The notes beneath the pieces are model-generated. The model saw nothing but the letters and a program-made list of their open reading frames with translations, was not told the DNA's origin and did no database searches. From Streptomyces curacoi (GTDB lineage: Bacteria > Actinomycetota > Actinomycetes > Streptomycetales > Streptomycetaceae), in the NCBI RefSeq assembly GCF_001513975.1, contig NZ_KQ947989.1, positions 186,001 to 250,000 of the forward strand: 64,000 nt of DNA. Direction: 5' to 3'. Shown one piece after another: positions 33,636 through 43,106 of this stretch. Position 1 is the stretch's first letter. Every line of letters begins with the position of its first letter. The position numbers were made by a program, and so were the translations under genes.

Positions 33636-34613
33636 GTGCGACGCGTTCTCGTTCTTGTCTCGGTCATCTGCACGGCGCTCGCACTGCTGTCGTCCTGCGC
33701 GTGGAGCGGGGCGGACGAGGACGGCGGCCGGCTGCCCGGGGCACCCACGGGGGTCACGGCCACCGCGGGCAGCGCGACCAGCGTGCACGTCATGTGGAAC
33801 GCGGTCGCCACGGACCGCGGCATCCGCGGCTACGAGGTGTATCGGGGCCCCACCAAGGTCAAGGAAGTGCCGGGCTCCGCGCACATGGTGGATGTCACCA
33901 TGCTGCGGCCGTCCACCTCCTACGCCTTCACCGTGCGGGCCCGTGACACCGACGGGCGGCTCGGGCCGCCGAGCAGGATGGTGCGGGCGACGACTCCCGC
34001 GGCCGTGGCCGCCGACCACTCGCCCCCGACCCGTCCGGGGACGGCCGAGGGCCGGGCGGTGGGCAGCCGGGCCGTTCAGCTGTCGTGGTCGAGGGCGACG
34101 GACAACCGGGATGTGGTGTCGTACGACATCTATCAGGGCGACACAAAGATCCACAGTGTCGGCGGGAACCAGACGGCGACCGTGGTCACGGGGCTGCGGG
34201 CGGGCACCCGCTACGCCTTCAAGGTGCGGGCCCGGGACGCGGCCGACAACCTCTCGCCCGCCACGGCCGCCGTCCGCATCACCACGCCCGGCACCGACGA
34301 CGGGCGCGGCACCGCGCCGACCGGTTTCCGGGCGACGACCCGGCACGCGGACGGGGCGTACCACCTCGATCTGAGCTGGGTTCCGCCGCGCACGGACGGC
34401 GTGGTCACGGAGTACCAGGTCCAGCTCGACGGCCGTACGGCCACCTCGCTGGTGTACGGCGGGAGCGCGCCGCGCGAGCGGGCCACATACAGCTTCTATC
34501 TGGGGCCGGAGGCCGGGATCGGCCACCGGGTGCGGATCCGGGGCAGGCTGCCGGACGGCACCTGGGGCGGCTTCTCGGCGGAGCGGACGGTGACGACCGG
34601 TGCGCCGGGCTGA
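33636..34613 (+). CDS. lipoprotein with three fibronectin type III domains
   Basis: 325 residues. The signal peptide ends in a lipobox, Leu18-Ser-Ser-Cys21, so the protein is lipid-anchored outside the membrane. Three FN3 domains follow: about 30-120 (APTGVTATAGSATSVHVMWN), 130-215 (SRAVQLSWSRATDN) and 222-325 (LDLSWVPPRTDGVVTEYQVQ). No enzyme domain is present, so it is probably a binding or structural surface protein. I chose the GTG at 33636, preceded by GGGAGG, because it places the lipobox correctly. Confidence 0.9.
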   Translation: MRRVLVLVSVICTALALLSSCAWSGADEDGGRLPGAPTGVTATAGSATSVHVMWNAVATDRGIRGYEVYRGPTKVKEVPGSAHMVDVTMLRPSTSYAFTVRARDTDGRLGPPSRMVRATTPAAVAADHSPPTRPGTAEGRAVGSRAVQLSWSRATDNRDVVSYDIYQGDTKIHSVGGNQTATVVTGLRAGTRYAFKVRARDAADNLSPATAAVRITTPGTDDGRGTAPTGFRATTRHADGAYHLDLSWVPPRTDGVVTEYQVQLDGRTATSLVYGGSAPRERATYSFYLGPEAGIGHRVRIRGRLPDGTWGGFSAERTVTTGAPG

Positions 34614-34781
34614 CATCCGGCCCGGCGTACCCCGGACGCAGCAACCCGTCACCTGACCGGGGTACGTCCGCATGCGGGCCGGACCCGGGGCGCGTTGGCT
34701 GCCCCTGAGGCAGCACGGGCGTTCCCGACCCTCGGCGGCGCCAGGGATGTACCGCCGACCGTGCCGCCGGAGGGCATCCAT

Positions 34782-35324
34782 ATGCGCAAGTCACCGCTAT
34801 TCCTCCGCTCGGGCCTGACCGTGGCAGCCGCCTCCGCTCTCTTCCTCCCCGTGGCCGCCGGTTCGGCCGCCGCGGTCTCGGGGATCTCCGTGAGCACGAC
34901 CGGGTCCACGGTCTCCGTCACGACCAGCGCGTGCAGTACCAACATCAACGGCAGCTGGGGCACCGCCTCGCTGCTGAACAGCAGGCAGTCCGACTTCGCC
35001 CAGGGGCGCCAGGTCTCCCTCACGGGGACGGCCACGCTGCAGTCGGCGGCCTGGTCGAGCGTGCGCCCGGGCACCTACACCGTCATCGTCGTGTGCGCGA
35101 ACGGCAGTACCGCGGGCACCCAGTCGGTCGTCGTCTCGGCCCCCTCCCCCACGCCCAGGATCACCGCCACGGCCTCGCCGTCCCGCGGGGTGATGGGCGG
35201 CATGGGCGGCGCCTCGACGGACTACGGCACGCTGACGCTGGTGGGCGGCGGCGTGCTGGTGGGCACGGGAGTGCTGGCCACGGCCTGGTACCTGCGCCGC
35301 AAGGCGAAGCCGTACCGGCTCTGA
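34782..35324 (+). CDS. small secreted, membrane-anchored surface protein
   Basis: 180 residues: a Sec signal peptide (about 1-32), a Ser/Thr-rich extracellular domain with two Cys (near residues 51 and 105) that may form a disulfide, a Pro/Ser/Thr linker, GVMGGMGGAS, then a membrane helix and a basic tail (WYLRRKAKPYRL). The glycine motif before the final helix is common in Streptomyces small surface proteins. The function is unknown. GGAGGG lies before the ATG. Confidence 0.85.
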   Translation: MRKSPLFLRSGLTVAAASALFLPVAAGSAAAVSGISVSTTGSTVSVTTSACSTNINGSWGTASLLNSRQSDFAQGRQVSLTGTATLQSAAWSSVRPGTYTVIVVCANGSTAGTQSVVVSAPSPTPRITATASPSRGVMGGMGGASTDYGTLTLVGGGVLVGTGVLATAWYLRRKAKPYRL

Positions 35325-35366
35325 CGCGGCGACTGAGAGCCCTGCTCGCGCCGCGGGGCGCTCGGC

Positions 35367-35918
35367 TCAGGCCCTCTCGTGACCCGGCAGCTCCGCGAAC
35401 TCCTCCAGGGCGCGCGTGAGCCACTGCGTCCAGAAGGTCTCCAGATCGATTCCGGCGCGCAGCACCAGATGCCGCAACCGGTCCTGGGAACTTTCCCTGC
35501 CGGGCGGGAAGTCCCGCTTCTCGATCTCCTCGTACTCGGCCAACTGCCGCCGGTGCAGGTCGAGATGGCGCCGCAGATCGGCCTCGATGCCCTCGGTTCC
35601 CACCACGGCCGCGGCACGCATCCGCAACAGCAGCGTGTCGCGGTGCGGCCTCGGGTCCTGGGACGCGGCGGTCCAGCGGGCCAGTTCGGCGCGGCCCGCG
35701 GGCAGGACCTCGTAGCTCTTCTTCTGCCCGCGGGCCGGCTGCGCCGGGGGAAGCGTCCGGATGAAGCCCTCGGTCTCCAGTTTTCCCAGCTCGCGATAGA
35801 TCTGCTGATGCGTCGCCGACCAGAAGTAGCCGATCGACTTGTCGAACCGGCGGGTCAGCTCCAGCCCGGACGACGGCTTTTCGAGCAGGGCGGTGAGGAT
35901 CGCGTGCGGGAGTGACAT
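35367..35918 (-). CDS. PadR-family transcriptional regulator
   Basis: 183 residues with an N-terminal winged helix (HAILTALLEKPSSGLELTRRFDKSIGYFWSATHQQIYRELGKLE in consecutive helices) and a C-terminal helical domain of the Vir-like type for dimerisation. It starts 31 bp after the end of the dienoyl-CoA reductase gene on the same strand, so it is probably co-transcribed. Control from the palindrome at 38022-38041 upstream of that operon is a reasonable inference. Confidence 0.9.
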   Translation of the reverse strand: MSLPHAILTALLEKPSSGLELTRRFDKSIGYFWSATHQQIYRELGKLETEGFIRTLPPAQPARGQKKSYEVLPAGRAELARWTAASQDPRPHRDTLLLRMRAAAVVGTEGIEADLRRHLDLHRRQLAEYEEIEKRDFPPGRESSQDRLRHLVLRAGIDLETFWTQWLTRALEEFAELPGHERA

Positions 35919-35949
35919 GGGCTCATCCTAGGGACGCGCTCGGGCGCCC

Positions 35950-37965
35950 CTACAGGCTCGCCGCCAGTTCCGTGCCCTGCTTGATGGCCCGCTTGGCGTC
36001 CAGTTCGGCGGCCACGTCCGCACCGCCGATGAGGTGCGCGCTGCGGCCCGCGGCGAGCAGTTCCTCGTACAGGTCGCGGCGCGGCTCCTGGCCGGTGCAC
36101 AGCACGATGGTGTCGACCTCCAGGACGGTGCTCTCCTCGCCGACGGTGACATGCAGTCCGGCGTCGTCGATCCGGTCGTAGCGCACGCCCGGGACCATGG
36201 TGACGCCGCGGTGCTTGAGCTCGGTGCGGTGGATCCAGCCGGTGGTCTTGCCGAGGCCGGCGCCGACCTTGCTGGTCTTGCGCTGGAGCAGATGGACGGT
36301 GCGCGGCGGGGCGGGCCGCTCGGGGGCGGCGAGGCCGCCGGGGGCCGTGTAGTCCATGTCGACGCCCCAGTGGCGGAAGTACGTGGCCGGGTCCTCGCTC
36401 GCCTTGTCGCCGCCGTCGGTGAGGAACTCGGCGACGTCGAAGCCGATGCCGCCCGCGCCGAGGACGGCGACGCGGTCGCCGACGGGGGCGCCGTCGCGCA
36501 GCACGTCGAGGTAGCCCACGACGCTCGGGTGGTCGACGCCGGGGATGTCCGGGGTGCGCGGGGTGACGCCGGTGGCGACGACGACCTCGTCGTAGCCGGC
36601 GAGGTCCGCCGTCGACACCCAGGTGTTCAGCCTTACGTCCACGCCCTGCTCGTCGAGGCGGTGGCGGAAGTAGCGCAGCGTCTCGTCGAACTCCTGCTTG
36701 CCGGGGACCTTGCGGGCGACGTTCAGCTGGCCGCCGATCTCGCTGGCGGCGTCGAAGAGGGTGACCTGGTGGCCGCGTTCGGCGGCCGGCACGGCACAGG
36801 CGAGCCCGGCCGGGCCGGCCCCCACCACCGCGACCCGCTTGCGCAGCCGGGTCGGGGAGAGCACCAGCTCGGTCTCGTGGCAGGCGCGCGGGTTGACCAG
36901 GCAGGAGGTGATCTTGCCGCTGAAGGTGTGGTCGAGGCAGGCCTGGTTGCAGCCGATGCAGGTGTTGATCGCCTCGGGCGTGCCGGCCGCGGCCTTGTTC
37001 ACGAAGTCGGGGTCGGCGAGCATCGGCCGGGCCATGGAGATCATGTCCGCGCAGCCGTCGGCCAGGAGTTCCTCGGCCAGTTCGGGGGTGTTGATGCGGT
37101 TGGTGGTGACCAGCGGGACCGAGACCTCGCCCATCAGCTTCTTCGTGACCCAGGTGTACGCGCCGCGCGGTACCGAGGTGGCGATGGTGGGGATCCGGGC
37201 CTCGTGCCAGCCGATGCCGGTGTTGATGATCGTCGCCCCGGCGGCCTCGACGGCCTTCGCCAGGGTGATCACCTCGTCGAGGGTGGAACCGCCCGGGACG
37301 AGGTCCAGCATGGACAGGCGGTAGATGATGATGAAGTCCTCGCCCACGGCCTCGCGCACGCGTCGGACGATCTCGACGGGGAAGCGCATGCGGTTCTCGT
37401 ACGAGCCGCCCCAGCGGTCGGTGCGCCGGTTGGTCTGCGCGGCGATGAACTCGTTGATGAGGTAGCCCTCGGAGCCCATGATCTCCACGCCGTCGTACCC
37501 CGCCTGCCGGGCCAGGCGGGCGGCGCGGGCGTAGTCGTCGATGGTCCGCTCGACGTCGGCGTCGGTGAGCTCGCGGGGCGGGAAGGGGCTGATCGGCGCC
37601 TGGAGCGGGCTCGGGGCGACGAGGTCCTGGTGGTAGGCGTAGCGGCCGAAGTGCAGGATCTGCATCGCGATCCGGCCGCCCTCGCGGTGCACGGCCTCGG
37701 TGATGGCCCGGTGCTGCTCGGCCTCGGCCTCGGTGGTGAGCTTGGCGCCGCCCTCGTACGGGCGCCCCTCGTCGTTGGGCGCGATGCCGCCGGTGACGAT
37801 CAGGCCCACTCCCCCGCGCGCCCGCTCGGCGTAGAAGGCCGCCATGCGCTCGAAGCCGCGCTCGGCCTCCTCCAGGCCCACGTGCATGGAGCCCATCAGG
37901 ACGCGGTTGGGCAGCGTGGTGAAGCCCAGGTCGAGCGGGCTCAGCAGGTGCGGGTAACGGCTCAT
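35950..37965 (-). CDS. fadH: NADPH-dependent 2,4-dienoyl-CoA reductase
   Basis: 671 residues with the three parts of FadH: an Old Yellow Enzyme-like FMN barrel (1-370), a 4Fe-4S segment with CIGCNQAC and a fourth Cys in SCLVNPRAC, and an FAD/NADPH-binding half (VAVVGAGPAGLACA, VAVLGAGGIGFDVAEFL). It reduces 2,4-dienoyl-CoA so that unsaturated fatty acids can enter beta-oxidation. GGAGGGGCCC precedes the ATG. It shares a 119-bp promoter region, with a perfect 20-bp palindrome, with the divergent M20 gene. Confidence 0.95.
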   Translation of the reverse strand: MSRYPHLLSPLDLGFTTLPNRVLMGSMHVGLEEAERGFERMAAFYAERARGGVGLIVTGGIAPNDEGRPYEGGAKLTTEAEAEQHRAITEAVHREGGRIAMQILHFGRYAYHQDLVAPSPLQAPISPFPPRELTDADVERTIDDYARAARLARQAGYDGVEIMGSEGYLINEFIAAQTNRRTDRWGGSYENRMRFPVEIVRRVREAVGEDFIIIYRLSMLDLVPGGSTLDEVITLAKAVEAAGATIINTGIGWHEARIPTIATSVPRGAYTWVTKKLMGEVSVPLVTTNRINTPELAEELLADGCADMISMARPMLADPDFVNKAAAGTPEAINTCIGCNQACLDHTFSGKITSCLVNPRACHETELVLSPTRLRKRVAVVGAGPAGLACAVPAAERGHQVTLFDAASEIGGQLNVARKVPGKQEFDETLRYFRHRLDEQGVDVRLNTWVSTADLAGYDEVVVATGVTPRTPDIPGVDHPSVVGYLDVLRDGAPVGDRVAVLGAGGIGFDVAEFLTDGGDKASEDPATYFRHWGVDMDYTAPGGLAAPERPAPPRTVHLLQRKTSKVGAGLGKTTGWIHRTELKHRGVTMVPGVRYDRIDDAGLHVTVGEESTVLEVDTIVLCTGQEPRRDLYEELLAAGRSAHLIGGADVAAELDAKRAIKQGTELAASL

Positions 37966-38021
37966 CGGGCCCCTCCGTGCGCGGTGTAGTGCCTAGGTAG
38001 TTGTAGAGGACCCCGAGACCT

Positions 38022-38041
38022 TTGTGCAACTAGTTGCACAA
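38022..38041. promoter_or_regulatory. perfect 20-bp palindrome, probable PadR operator
   Basis: TTGTGCAACTAGTTGCACAA is exactly symmetric. It lies 56 bp before fadH and 43 bp before the M20 gene. The core CAACTAGTTG closely matches CAACTAATTG in front of the second PadR gene of the window. Confidence 0.75.
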
Positions 38042-38084
38042 CCGGCGGGGCGTGACACTGACCACGCCCGGGCACAGTGGCCCC

Positions 38085-39245
38085 ATGACCGCACTCGCCG
38101 ACGTGATCGCCCTCGCCCAACGGCTGATCCGCTGCCCCAGCCGCGCCGGGATCGACGACCACGGGCCCGTCCTCGGCGTCCTGGAGGACTGGCTCGCCGG
38201 GCGGGCGCTGCCGTATCGCCGCCTGTACGGCGACACGGGCGGCGCCGTCGGTCTGCTGGTCGAGATCACGGGCGGGCGGCCCGGTCGCTGGTGGGCACTG
38301 GACGCCTGCGTCGACACCGCGCCCTACGGGGACGAGGGCGCCTGGTCCTTCGCCCCCGACTGCGGCGACGTCGTCGACGGGCGGCTGCGCGGGAGGGGGG
38401 CCGCGGACTCCAAGCTGGCCGCGGCGATGTTCTGCGGCATCGCGGAGGAGGTGCACGCGCGCGCCGCCGATCTGCACGGCGGGCTCGCGGTGCTCCTCGA
38501 CGCCGACGAGCACACCGGCGGCTTCGGCGGCGCCCGCACCTACCTGGCCGACCCGGAGGCGGCCCGCCCGGCCGGGGTGATGATCGGCTACCCGGGGCTC
38601 GACGACGTCGTGGTCGGCGGGCGGGGCCTGTGGCGGGCCACGATCGCGGTGCACGCGGCCTCCGGCCACTCGGGGTCCCGCCGTACGACACCCGGTGCCG
38701 TCTCCCGGGCGGCGCATCTCGTACGACTCCTGGAGGAGGCCGAACTCCCGGGCGCCGACGGGGAGTTCCCGCTGCCGCCGAAGCTGACGGTGACCTCCTG
38801 CCACGGCGGGCAGGGCTTCTCGGTCGTGCCCGGCCGGTGCGAGCTGGGCGTCGACCTCCGCACCACACCGGCCTTCGACGCCCGCGCCGCCGAGCGGCTG
38901 GTCCGCGAGGCGGTGCGCGAGCTGGACCTGCGGGTGCCCGCGCCGCGGGCGACCACCCTCACTCCGGTCGCGTCCTGGCCGCCGTACCGACTGGCCGAGG
39001 ACCAGCAGCCGGCGGCGGCACTGCTGGCGGCCGCCGCGCGGGAAGGCCTTTCCGTCCGGCCGAAGACCGCCGGCCCCTCGAACATCGGCAACCTGCTGGC
39101 GGGCGAGGGCATCCCGGCCACGGCGGGCTTCGGCGTCCGGTGCGAGGGGCTGCACGGCGTGGACGAGCGGGCCCGTCTCGGGGACCTGCCCGCCGTGCAC
39201 GCCGTCTACCGCCGGGCCGCGCTCAGCCTGCTGGGCGCACCCTGA
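38085..39245 (+). CDS. M20-family metallohydrolase with altered metal ligands
   Basis: 386 residues with the layout of ArgE/DapE/CPG2 enzymes: a catalytic domain interrupted by a dimerisation insert (GRGLWRATIAVHAASGHSG). M20 enzymes normally have GHxD, a bridging Asp, Glu-Glu and a C-terminal His. Here the first motif is Asp-Ala-Cys75-Val-Asp77, so Cys replaces His; Asp108 in GAADSK and the base Glu142 are kept; the second Glu of Glu-Glu is His143; a C-terminal His is present (GLHGVDE). It may use a different metal set or act on a new substrate. I chose the ATG at 38085. Confidence 0.85.
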   Translation: MTALADVIALAQRLIRCPSRAGIDDHGPVLGVLEDWLAGRALPYRRLYGDTGGAVGLLVEITGGRPGRWWALDACVDTAPYGDEGAWSFAPDCGDVVDGRLRGRGAADSKLAAAMFCGIAEEVHARAADLHGGLAVLLDADEHTGGFGGARTYLADPEAARPAGVMIGYPGLDDVVVGGRGLWRATIAVHAASGHSGSRRTTPGAVSRAAHLVRLLEEAELPGADGEFPLPPKLTVTSCHGGQGFSVVPGRCELGVDLRTTPAFDARAAERLVREAVRELDLRVPAPRATTLTPVASWPPYRLAEDQQPAAALLAAAAREGLSVRPKTAGPSNIGNLLAGEGIPATAGFGVRCEGLHGVDERARLGDLPAVHAVYRRAALSLLGAP

Positions 39246-39251
39246 CCGGAC

Positions 39252-39620
39252 TCACCGGCTTTCCAGCACCACGTGCAGCTCCCGCTCCTGGTCGCCGGAG
39301 GCCGAGGAGAGGTCGTGCACCGTGAAGAGGGAGTCCAGCGTCGTACGGAGCCGTTCGATGGCCCAGTAGCCACCCTGCGCGTCGGCCTCCACGGACGACG
39401 ACAGCCGGGCGGGCGGCGGGCACGCGTGCGCGTCGGTGACCTCGAACGTGCCGAGCCACACCATGGGCCGGGTCTCATGGAGCTGCTGCGGCACGTCCTC
39501 GGGGCTCCGGTCGGACTCGAAGCACGTGCACAGCGCGTCGAACACGATCCGGGCGTCTTCCTTGCTGCATCCGCTGATCTCGACGGAGACGGACTCCTCG
39601 TGCGGTCGTTCACGGTCCAT
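39252..39620 (-). CDS. hypothetical protein
   Basis: 122 residues, acidic. I recognise no domain. A VSVEISGCSKEDARIVFDAL start suggests a small alpha/beta fold, and it has no signal peptide or membrane helix. The ATG at 39620 follows GGAGCG. It is convergent with the M20 gene, six bases apart, and no terminator is visible. Confidence 0.7.
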   Translation of the reverse strand: MDRERPHEESVSVEISGCSKEDARIVFDALCTCFESDRSPEDVPQQLHETRPMVWLGTFEVTDAHACPPPARLSSSVEADAQGGYWAIERLRTTLDSLFTVHDLSSASGDQERELHVVLESR

Positions 39621-39743
39621 CGTGATCGCTCCTCTCGTGGCCGACGCCGTGGTGCCACGGGTTGCCCGCGGAACCGGACCCCAACCCCAAGAAAAGCACC
39701 ACAGACGGCGGAGCACTACTGGCGGAGCCGCACCTTCCGCGCC

Positions 39744-40616
39744 TCAGCCGCGGGTGAACCGGTAGGTCCTGCTGTCCGTCAGCACGCAGAAGCCCGGCGA
39801 CAGGACGATCACGCGCAGGGTGCCCGTACGGCGGTCGTAGTCGATGCCCTCCGTCTCGAACTCGCCCGAGCAGGAGCTGCGCAGGGGGAGCCGGCGCAGC
39901 GCCGTGACGTGGCCGGTCACGTCGGAGGTACCGGGCTCGGCCGACAGATCGATCTGCAGCAGCGGCTTGGTCATGCCGAAGAGGGTGCCCGCGGGGTCGT
40001 CGGAGGAGCAGAGCAGGGTCGTGGCGCTGAGGAAGTCGCAGCCCTGGATGTCGCGTACGGCGTGGTCCAGCCGGATGGTGGACGTCCAGGGCAGGTTCGC
40101 CGACGGTGACGTGGCGGGGTTGACGCCGGGGGTCGGGTGGACCAGCAGGCGGGTCATGGTGCCCCACTCCCCCGAGACCATCCACTGGCCGCCGGGCGCG
40201 ACGGCGACGAAGGAGTTGTTCAGCGCCTCCCCGGAGCCCAGCGTGTGGACGTACTCCGACCAGGTCCCGTCCGGCGCCTGCACCCGGAACATCTTCGCGT
40301 TGCCCGAGTCCGCCTGGTACGGCTCGATGTAGTGGCCGTCGGAGGAGGCGTCGGGGTCACCCACGTGGTTCCAGCCGCGGCTGCTGACCGAGACGGGGAT
40401 GGTGCCGATGCCGGTGTAGCGGTTGGGGCTGTTCGCCGGGACCTCGACCGAGGTCAGGCCCTGGCTCTCGGTCAGCGGGTCGGCGCGGTCGGAGCCGGTC
40501 TCCGTCCAGGTGTCGGCGGCCTGCGCGGGGGTCGCGGTGGAGAGCACGGCGACGGAGGCGAGGGCCAGGAGGCCGGTGAGGACGGCGTGACAACGTTGCC
40601 GGGCGCGCAGGGCCAT
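39744..40616 (-). CDS. secreted protein of unknown function
   Basis: 290 residues. A Sec signal peptide ends at AQA-ADT (about residue 34). The mature part is beta-rich with repeated Trp/Gly turns (GGQWMVSGEWGTMTRLLVHP, LSATTLLCSSDDPAGTLFGM) and may be a beta-propeller-like fold with two Cys pairs. AAGGAG lies before the ATG. It is divergent from the PAS-GAF phosphatase gene. I cannot assign a family. Confidence 0.8.
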   Translation of the reverse strand: MALRARQRCHAVLTGLLALASVAVLSTATPAQAADTWTETGSDRADPLTESQGLTSVEVPANSPNRYTGIGTIPVSVSSRGWNHVGDPDASSDGHYIEPYQADSGNAKMFRVQAPDGTWSEYVHTLGSGEALNNSFVAVAPGGQWMVSGEWGTMTRLLVHPTPGVNPATSPSANLPWTSTIRLDHAVRDIQGCDFLSATTLLCSSDDPAGTLFGMTKPLLQIDLSAEPGTSDVTGHVTALRRLPLRSSCSGEFETEGIDYDRRTGTLRVIVLSPGFCVLTDSRTYRFTRG

Positions 40617-40737
40617 GGAAGCGACTCCTTGGGGGTGGGAGCGTGTCGGCGGACAGTTTGGCGGGCCGATGTGGTCATGTACAGGGCAACTCGGGGAACG
40701 TCTGCTGTCCGGTCGGCCACACCCATATGTCCGCGTG

Positions 40738-42963
40738 ATGACTTCGGCGGACGTCCGCCGCCGTGTTGAGGGATGGTGGAGGAGGACGACCGAGGGGGCC
40801 CGGAGACGGTTGAACGCGGTAGAACAAGGGGAGTCGGCACGGGGGAACGGCGTGCCGCGAGGATGGGCGAAGGCGGTGCGTGGGATGTATGCAGCCGAAT
40901 CTCCCGGCCCCGAGGGAGACGAGCCGGTGCGCGGGCCCGTAGGGCCGAGCGGCCTGCTCGACGTGCTGGGCGTGGCCTCGGTGGTGCTGGACACCGAGGG
41001 GCGCATCGTGCTGTGGAGCCCCCAGGCCGAGGAGCTGTTCGGCTATCCGGCGCAGGAGGCGCTGGGCCAGTACGCCGCCCGGATCATGGTGCACGAGCAG
41101 CACCGCGATCTGGTCGTCAAGCTGTTCGCCGACGTGATGGAGACCGGTGAGGGCTGGGCCGGGGCCTTCCCGATCCGGCGCAAGGACGGCAGCACCCGTC
41201 TGGTGGAGTTCCGCAACATGCGGCTGCTGGACGACCAGGGGGACGTCTACGCGCTGGGCCTGTGCGCCGACCAGGCGACGGTCCGCCGGCTGGAGCGGGA
41301 CGTGGCGCTGTCGACGCGGACGATCGCCCAGGCTCCGGTCGGCCTGGCCGTCCTCGACACCGACCTGCGGTACGTCTCGGTCAACCCGGCGCTGGCCCAG
41401 CTCAACGGCATCTCCGCCGAGGACCACATCGGCCGTACGCCGCGCGAGCTGCTGCCGGGTGTCGACACCGACGCCATCGAAGCGGCCCTGCGCGAGGTAC
41501 TGCGCACCGGTCATCCGCTGATCAACCGGCGCATCGTGGGCCGGACCCCGGCCGACCCCGACCAGGAACACTTCTGGTCCATCTCGCTCTACCGGCTGGA
41601 GGACACCGCCGGGACGGTGCTCGGCGTGGCCGGCATGGCCGTGGACATCACCGAGCAGCACCAGGCCGCCGTCGAGGCCGAGACGGCGCGGCGGCGGCTG
41701 GCGCTCATCGCCGACGCCTCGGCACGGATCGGCACCACGCTGGAGCTGGACCGCACGGCGCGCGAGCTGGCCGACGTCGCCGTGCCGGAGCTCGCCGACG
41801 TCGCGGCCGTCGACCTGCTGGAGGCCGTGGTGGAGGGCAGACGCAGCAGCCTGGGCCCCTCGGAGTCAGCGGTGATCCGCGCCCTGGCCGTCAGGGCGGA
41901 GTACGACACGGAGGCCCTGGACGCCGCCGACCAGCCCGGCCAAGTCGCCCGCTACGGCCCCGACCGCCTCGTCACCGAGTGCGTACGCACCGCGGGCCCG
42001 GTCATGGTGGCGCAGGTCGAGGAGAAGGACCTGCCGCGCATCGCCCGCTCCCCCGAGGCCGCCGTCCAGCTGGGCCGCGCGGGCGTGCACTCCTATCTGG
42101 CGGTACCGCTGATCGCGCGCGGCGAGGTGCTGGGCGCCCTGGACCTGAAACGCACCCGCAATCCGCTGCCGTTCAGCGAGGACGATCTGCTGCTCGCCCG
42201 TGAACTGGCCGCCCGCGCGGCCGTGCAGATCGACAACGCCCGCTGGTACCAGAACGCCCGCGACACCGCCCTCACCCTGCAGCGCAGCCTGCTGCCCAGC
42301 CATCCGCCGGTGACCGGCGGCCTGGAGGTCGCCTCCCGTTACCAGCCCGCGGGGGCGAGTGCCGAGGTCGGCGGCGACTGGTTCGACGTGATTCCGCTGG
42401 ATGGCGGCAAGACCGCGCTCGTGGTGGGTGACGTGATGGGCAGCGGCATCGACGCCGCCACGACGATGGGCCGGCTGCGCACCGCGACCCACACGCTGGC
42501 CTCCCTCGATCTCGAACCGACCCTGCTCCTGGAACACCTCGACAAGATCACCGAGGGCCTCGACCACTCCATCGCCACCTGCGTCTACGTCGTCCACGAC
42601 CCGCACCTGCGGCAGTGCCGCATCGCCAACGCCGGGCACCTGCCGCCCGCCCGCGTCCGCCCCGGCCACCCGCCGGAATTCCTCGAACTGCCCACGGGCG
42701 CCCCCCTGGGCGTGGGCGGCGTCGCCTTCTCGACGACGACCATCGACCTTGAGCCCGGCGACCAGCTGGTCCTCTACACCGACGGACTCGTCGAGACCCG
42801 CCAACACCCGCTCGACGAGCGCCTCGACGCACTCCTGGAGCTCCTCGACGACCCCCACCGCCCGCTGGAGGACTGCTGCGACCTCCTTCTGCGCACCCTG
42901 CACCGGCCCGACAACTCCGACGACGTGGCACTGCTCATCGCCCGTGTGCTGCCGCCGGGTTGA
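40738..42963 (+). CDS. PAS-PAS-GAF-PP2C (SpoIIE/RsbU-type) phosphatase
   Basis: About 741 residues. Two PAS domains (the first from LLDVLGVASVVLDTEGRIV, the second from IAQAPVGLAVLDTDLRYV), a GAF domain (ASARIGTTLELDRTARELA to AVQIDNARWYQ) and a C-terminal PP2C domain (VGGDWFDVIPL, VGDVMGSGIDAATTMGRLR, LVLYTDGLVETR, DDVALLIAR). Such proteins dephosphorylate anti-sigma antagonists in partner-switching control of stress sigma factors. The start is uncertain: the ATG at 40738 has a poor ribosome binding site, and one at 40885 keeps all domains. Streptomyces has many such paralogs and the cognate partner is not nearby. Confidence 0.9.
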   Translation: MTSADVRRRVEGWWRRTTEGARRRLNAVEQGESARGNGVPRGWAKAVRGMYAAESPGPEGDEPVRGPVGPSGLLDVLGVASVVLDTEGRIVLWSPQAEELFGYPAQEALGQYAARIMVHEQHRDLVVKLFADVMETGEGWAGAFPIRRKDGSTRLVEFRNMRLLDDQGDVYALGLCADQATVRRLERDVALSTRTIAQAPVGLAVLDTDLRYVSVNPALAQLNGISAEDHIGRTPRELLPGVDTDAIEAALREVLRTGHPLINRRIVGRTPADPDQEHFWSISLYRLEDTAGTVLGVAGMAVDITEQHQAAVEAETARRRLALIADASARIGTTLELDRTARELADVAVPELADVAAVDLLEAVVEGRRSSLGPSESAVIRALAVRAEYDTEALDAADQPGQVARYGPDRLVTECVRTAGPVMVAQVEEKDLPRIARSPEAAVQLGRAGVHSYLAVPLIARGEVLGALDLKRTRNPLPFSEDDLLLARELAARAAVQIDNARWYQNARDTALTLQRSLLPSHPPVTGGLEVASRYQPAGASAEVGGDWFDVIPLDGGKTALVVGDVMGSGIDAATTMGRLRTATHTLASLDLEPTLLLEHLDKITEGLDHSIATCVYVVHDPHLRQCRIANAGHLPPARVRPGHPPEFLELPTGAPLGVGGVAFSTTTIDLEPGDQLVLYTDGLVETRQHPLDERLDALLELLDDPHRPLEDCCDLLLRTLHRPDNSDDVALLIARVLPPG

Positions 42964-43106
42964 CGGTCGCCCCCTTTTTTCACAGGAACTGATTACTCGT
43001 TCCTTACCGTCCGCCACCCACAATCACAGCGGAGCGGGAGGGGGAGCACGCGCCGCGTGCGGCGCTGCGCGGGCAGTGGCAGCGGCAGTCCACGCGCGCC
43101 CGGGCG

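Noticed and set aside
36034..37989. 651-codon plus-strand frame opposite fadH
   Set aside because: FadH has cofactor and iron-sulfur motifs over its full length; the opposite frame has none.
38034..38084. Earlier start of the M20 gene inside the palindrome region
   Set aside because: It would place the start within the operator; family alignment begins at the later ATG (MTALADVIALAQRL).
42971..42980. T tract after the PAS-GAF phosphatase gene as an intrinsic terminator
   Set aside because: No stem of useful length precedes it.
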